A program made the translations under genes and the position numbers. A stretch of 8,360 nucleotides of DNA, taken from positions 1-8,360 of the forward strand of contig JAJRUK010000043.1 in the NCBI GenBank assembly GCA_024277835.1, in the 5' to 3' direction. Numbering within the stretch: the stretch's first letter is position 1; each line of letters starts with the position of its first letter. The notes beneath the pieces are model-generated. The model saw only the letters and a program-made list of their open reading frames with translations. It was not told the DNA's origin and searched no databases. Shown here one piece after another: positions 6,115 to 8,360 of this stretch. Source of the DNA: Planctomycetota bacterium (lineage in GTDB: Bacteria; Planctomycetota; Phycisphaerae; UBA1845).

Positions 6115-6756
6115 CTACGGGCACGATGAAAACGAGAGCACATACGGAACGAGCTTCAGCGCATCCACATGCAGCACAATATCCGTGATATTGACGGGAT
6201 TGTCGTGCGGCACAGGAGCCACATCCCGAACGTAGCACTGATACTCAAACAGCGCCGTCGGAATCTGCTTCAGAACATCAACACACTCCACCACATCCGT
6301 GACATTCACCGCCAGGTCGCCATTCGAGTCACCGAAGCGAACGGTCGCGATTCCGACTTCCGCAGACGCCGCCCCACACGTCTCTTCGACACCCAGACAG
6401 CTCGCCGCAAGATGAGCGACTTGATACGTCGAGTCAGGAATGACTTCGTTCCCGCTGACAAACAGAAGCGCCCCACCAAAGAGACCCGACCAGTCAGCGT
6501 ACTCAGGCTCGCACCCAAGCGTCGCACACGCATAAAACGTCTGAAACGCGGCTGAACTCTGGCACGATGTCACCGGATCACCCTGACCATCGCGAAGGAA
6601 ATTCAGATACCGATACTCGCCCTCGCTCCCAGAATAATCCGGCGGGTTCACAGGTAACGGCGAACCAGGATGGTAAAGCGATGTAAGCTCAACACGGACA
6701 GCCGTGTCTTGCCCCGCACCCGCCGCGGGCAGAATGATCGAGATATAACGCTCCTT
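6115..6756 (-). repeat. Copy B of the shared C-terminal module (residues 176-388 of the GENxGWIN protein)
   Basis: This is the partner of the segment at 759-1400, in the same orientation and about 5.4 kb away. Cysteines 240, 252, 257, 295, 302, 349 and 387 correspond one to one with 1073, 1085, 1090, 1128, 1135, 1182 and 1220 of the peptidase. Exact DNA matches include 6149-6165 with 793-809 and 6490-6507 with 1134-1151. The moderate DNA divergence suggests an old duplication or domain shuffling, not a recent copy. Confidence 0.9.
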
Positions 6757-7281
6757 GCCTGGCTCAAATGCATCCACGGAAATTGGCAGCGGAGCGGTCA
6801 CTTCCACGCCCGGGAAACGCGTCGCGTCGTCCAGGTTGACCCAGCCAATGTTCTCGCCCCAGGCGTACCCGCGAAAGCGGTTAGCCGCCGAGTCAAACCG
6901 TGCACGATTTGGGTCCGCGGAATTCGCAGCCCAACCAAAGTTGATCCACCCGCCATTTTCGCCCCAGGCCATCCCGTCGAGATCATCGTTGCCCAGGCGA
7001 TTCACGCCGTAGTCCAGTCCCGTCGTATTGGCATACGGACCGCCGCCGTTTCCGACGTTGATCCACCCGAGATTCTCCGCCCAGATAAACCCATGTAGAT
7101 GATCCGCATCGACCACAACGCCCTGGTTGCTACCATCTGCATCGCGCCAGTTCATCCAGCCGATGTTCTCGCCCCAGGACCACTTATCGACGGGGTCCAT
7201 GTTGGACGGACCGACAAGCGAACCAACCGCCACCGTAGCAATCAGCGTCGCCGCCACCATCACGAGCCGTGTCTTGTTCAT
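6115..7281 (-). CDS. Secreted protein with four GENxGWIN repeats and the shared dockerin-like C-terminal module
   Basis: A 388-residue exported protein. Residues 1-24 form a signal peptide with a TRLVMVAATLIATVAVGSLV core. Residues 31-152 contain four tryptophan-rich repeats: WSWGENIGWMNW (34-45), FIWAENLGWINV (65-76), MAWGENGGWINF (104-115) and YAWGENIGWVNL (139-150), spaced 31-39 residues apart. Such (W)xENxGWI repeats occur in surface proteins of various bacteria; I know of no assigned function. Residues 176-388 are the module shared with the peptidase at 759-4424, with a good dockerin-like loop (Asp318, Asn320, Asp322, Asn326, Asp329), a degenerate second one (PVNITDIVLHVDALKL), and a Cys-Pro end. 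It carries one cysteine (Cys333) that copy A lacks. An excellent ribosome binding site (GAGGAGGT, 6-nt spacing) fixes the start. The gene follows the beta-helix gene by 36 nt, so an operon is likely. No catalytic motif is seen; a structural or binding role on the cell surface is inferred. Confidence 0.88.
   Translation of the reverse strand: MNKTRLVMVAATLIATVAVGSLVGPSNMDPVDKWSWGENIGWMNWRDADGSNQGVVVDADHLHGFIWAENLGWINVGNGGGPYANTTGLDYGVNRLGNDDLDGMAWGENGGWINFGWAANSADPNRARFDSAANRFRGYAWGENIGWVNLDDATRFPGVEVTAPLPISVDAFEPGKERYISIILPAAGAGQDTAVRVELTSLYHPGSPLPVNPPDYSGSEGEYRYLNFLRDGQGDPVTSCQSSAAFQTFYACATLGCEPEYADWSGLFGGALLFVSGNEVIPDSTYQVAHLAASCLGVEETCGAASAEVGIATVRFGDSNGDLAVNVTDVVECVDVLKQIPTALFEYQCYVRDVAPVPHDNPVNITDIVLHVDALKLVPYVLSFSSCP
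6826..7191 (-). repeat. Four imperfect GENxGWIN-coding repeats
   Basis: Each unit encodes a WGENxGWIN-like core with a variable linker. The nucleotide sequence is also repetitive: on the plus strand CCAGCC(A/G)ATGTTCTCGCCC appears near 6841 and near 7158, with looser copies near 6947 and 7066. Coding of a repeated protein motif explains it. Confidence 0.8.
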
Positions 7282-7287
7282 CGCGTT

Positions 7288-7295
7288 ACCTCCTC
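7288..7295 (-). promoter_or_regulatory. Strong ribosome binding site for the GENxGWIN protein
   Basis: On the minus strand GAGGAGGT lies 6 nt before the ATG at 7281, within the 36-nt gap after the beta-helix gene. It fixes the start and supports translation of the second gene of a two-gene transcript. Confidence 0.8.
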
Positions 7296-7317
7296 AAGTG
7301 AGATCGCGTTTCAGTGT

Positions 7318-8360
7318 CTATTGGCACGATCCAAAGAGGCACGTCCCGCTACAGCACTCGGAGTTCAATGAGCACGACTCGCTGGCTGGCAGGCAGCATT
7401 GCTGCGCAACACCGCAGATCTCAGGACCCGGGCACTCATTGTCAGGGTCTTGACCAACCGGAACAGGCGAACACAACCCGAAAGACCCGACCCGATCACA
7501 AATCTCGCAGGTTCCGTTGCAGGTGTTGTTGCAGCAAACGCCATCGATACAGAAATTGCTCGAACACTGGCTTCCGTTCGTACACGGATCGCCTTGCGAT
7601 AGGCTTGTACACGCCCCCGCCTGGCAGGTCCAACCGTTCGGACAAGTGTTCCCGCATCCCCCGCAATTGTTCGTGTCGCTTTGCGTGTTCACGCAAGTGC
7701 CAGCACAGCACAGCTCACCGACCCCGCATTCCGAATTCTGAACGCATCCGCCGCAACCCTCATCGATGCTTCCGTCACAGTTGTCATCGACGCCGTTGCT
7801 GCAAATCTCGGTTGCACCCGGGTTAACCAGTGGATCCGTGTCGAGGCAATCCGTGCAGTCAGCCACGAAGTTCGGCGGCTGAACGCAAGTGAAGACGTTG
7901 CTCTGACCGTTCCCGTACGTGTCGTTATCGAAGTCCTCGCACCATATCTGACCCGCACCGTCATCGACATTGCCGTTACAGTCATTATCCGCCCCATCAC
8001 AAATTTCGGTCGCCATCGGGTTCGTTTGCGGATTGTTGTCGTCACAATCCGTGCAGTCAGCGACGTAGTTCGGCGGCTGGGTGCATGAGGTTGTGGTGTT
8101 AGCAGGATCACCGAACATGTCGCTGTCTGAATCTAAGCACCACAGTTGCTGAACACACGTCATCGAGAAGTTCGCCCAGGGATGCGACGCCTGTGCGATC
8201 GTGCTGATATCGCCCGCACCGCCGACTCCGACAATCGGCCCATACGCATTGCCCGCAACGATGCTGTAATCCGTCGTGTTGTTCGCTGCGCTGTTCTTGA
8301 CGATCAGGTTGTCGGTCCCATCGACGAGGATTCCCATTCCGTTTCCCGAAAGGTGGTTCG
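7318..8360 (-). CDS. Beta-helix protein with two MopE-type metal-binding repeats and a cysteine-rich tail (5' end outside the window)
   Basis: The frame is open through the right edge (NHLSGNG before the first in-window Met at 8337), so the N-terminus is missing. In numbering from that Met, residues 1-57 look like the last turns of a right-handed parallel beta-helix (GILVDGTDNLIVKNSAANN, then HPWANF), a pattern I associate with planctomycete beta-helix proteins. Residues 66-197 are two 66-residue repeats of the MopE putative metal-binding type: an Asp-rich calcium-like loop (DSDSDMFGD, DFDNDTYGN), then DCTDC(D/L)D, (N)P.ATEIC and D(N/D)(D/N)C(N/D)G.(V/I)D(D/E)G. Residues 198-339 are cysteine-rich: a Stig1-like segment (CCAGTCVNTQSDTNNCGGCG), a segment with CTNGSQCSSNFCIDGVCC, and a final CCLPASESC...CCSGTC block. 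An exported, disulfide-rich, metal-binding surface protein is inferred. It lies 36 nt upstream of the GENxGWIN gene. It lacks the C-terminal module of its two neighbours. Confidence 0.85.
   Translation of the reverse strand, partial: NHLSGNGMGILVDGTDNLIVKNSAANNTTDYSIVAGNAYGPIVGVGGAGDISTIAQASHPWANFSMTCVQQLWCLDSDSDMFGDPANTTTSCTQPPNYVADCTDCDDNNPQTNPMATEICDGADNDCNGNVDDGAGQIWCEDFDNDTYGNGQSNVFTCVQPPNFVADCTDCLDTDPLVNPGATEICSNGVDDNCDGSIDEGCGGCVQNSECGVGELCCAGTCVNTQSDTNNCGGCGNTCPNGWTCQAGACTSLSQGDPCTNGSQCSSNFCIDGVCCNNTCNGTCEICDRVGSFGLCSPVPVGQDPDNECPGPEICGVAQQCCLPASESCSLNSECCSGTCLFGSCQ
7747..8142 (-). repeat. Two tandem 198-bp repeats coding for MopE-type motifs
   Basis: Units 7945-8142 and 7747-7944 encode 66 residues each, with aligned landmarks WC.D, D.DND or DSDSD, CxQPPN(Y/F)VADCTDC, NP.ATEIC and D..G. 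At the DNA level CAATCCGTGCAGTCAGC is identical at 7847-7863 and 8045-8061, exactly 198 bp apart. This indicates duplication of one unit within the gene. Confidence 0.85.

Noticed and set aside
7689..8111. Out-of-phase frames over the cysteine-rich gene
   Set aside because: They arise from the repeated coding sequence; the Arg/Thr-rich products have no ordered pattern.
6826..8142. Repeated DNA that might suggest a CRISPR array or other noncoding repeat
   Set aside because: The repeats are in phase with protein motifs (GENxGWIN and MopE units), diverge mainly in ways that keep the motif, and have no uniform spacer structure.
1..8360. tRNA, rRNA, insertion sequence, integrase or attachment-site signals
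   Set aside because: None was found on either strand; no transposase-like frame or terminal inverted repeats are present.

Overview
The window looks like a chromosomal stretch from a planctomycete, probably of the Phycisphaerae type. The grounds are large multidomain secreted proteins, a C-terminal module with paired dockerin-like motifs ending in Cys-Pro, a beta-helix ending in the HPWANF signature, and a lysyl-endopeptidase-like peptidase of the kind I associate with that phylum. The taxonomic call comes from protein style only; there is no rRNA or housekeeping marker here.

Layout from left to right. At 1-343 (+) is the 3' end of a membrane protein with three helices, probably the C-terminal part of a cytochrome b/b6-type quinol oxidoreductase subunit. 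Positions 344-758 hold no convincing gene. At 759-4424 (-) is a 1221-residue secreted serine peptidase: signal peptide, prodomain, lysyl-endopeptidase-like catalytic domain, two beta-sandwich domains, P/Homo B domain, jelly-roll domain and a C-terminal module. Positions 4425-5011 are a divergent intergenic region with a perfect 10-bp dyad upstream of the peptidase. At 5012-6025 (+) is a PilZ-domain protein with an intact c-di-GMP-binding signature. A 9-bp inverted repeat straddles its stop codon. At 6115-7281 (-) is a secreted protein with four GENxGWIN-type repeats, followed by the same C-terminal module as the peptidase. At 7318-8360 (-, 5' end outside the window) is a beta-helix protein with two MopE-type metal-binding repeats and a long cysteine-rich tail. 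Its stop lies 36 nt before the start of the repeat protein, so the two are probably co-transcribed.

The main observation is the shared C-terminal module. About 213 residues align without a single gap and at roughly 59% identity (hand count) between two proteins with unrelated N-termini, and both copies end in Cys-Pro. This is best explained as a portable sorting, anchoring or assembly module for the cell surface. The three minus-strand genes are all predicted to be exported and cysteine-rich, which fits an extracellular or envelope role. The PilZ protein may link the locus to c-di-GMP, but only its position suggests this.
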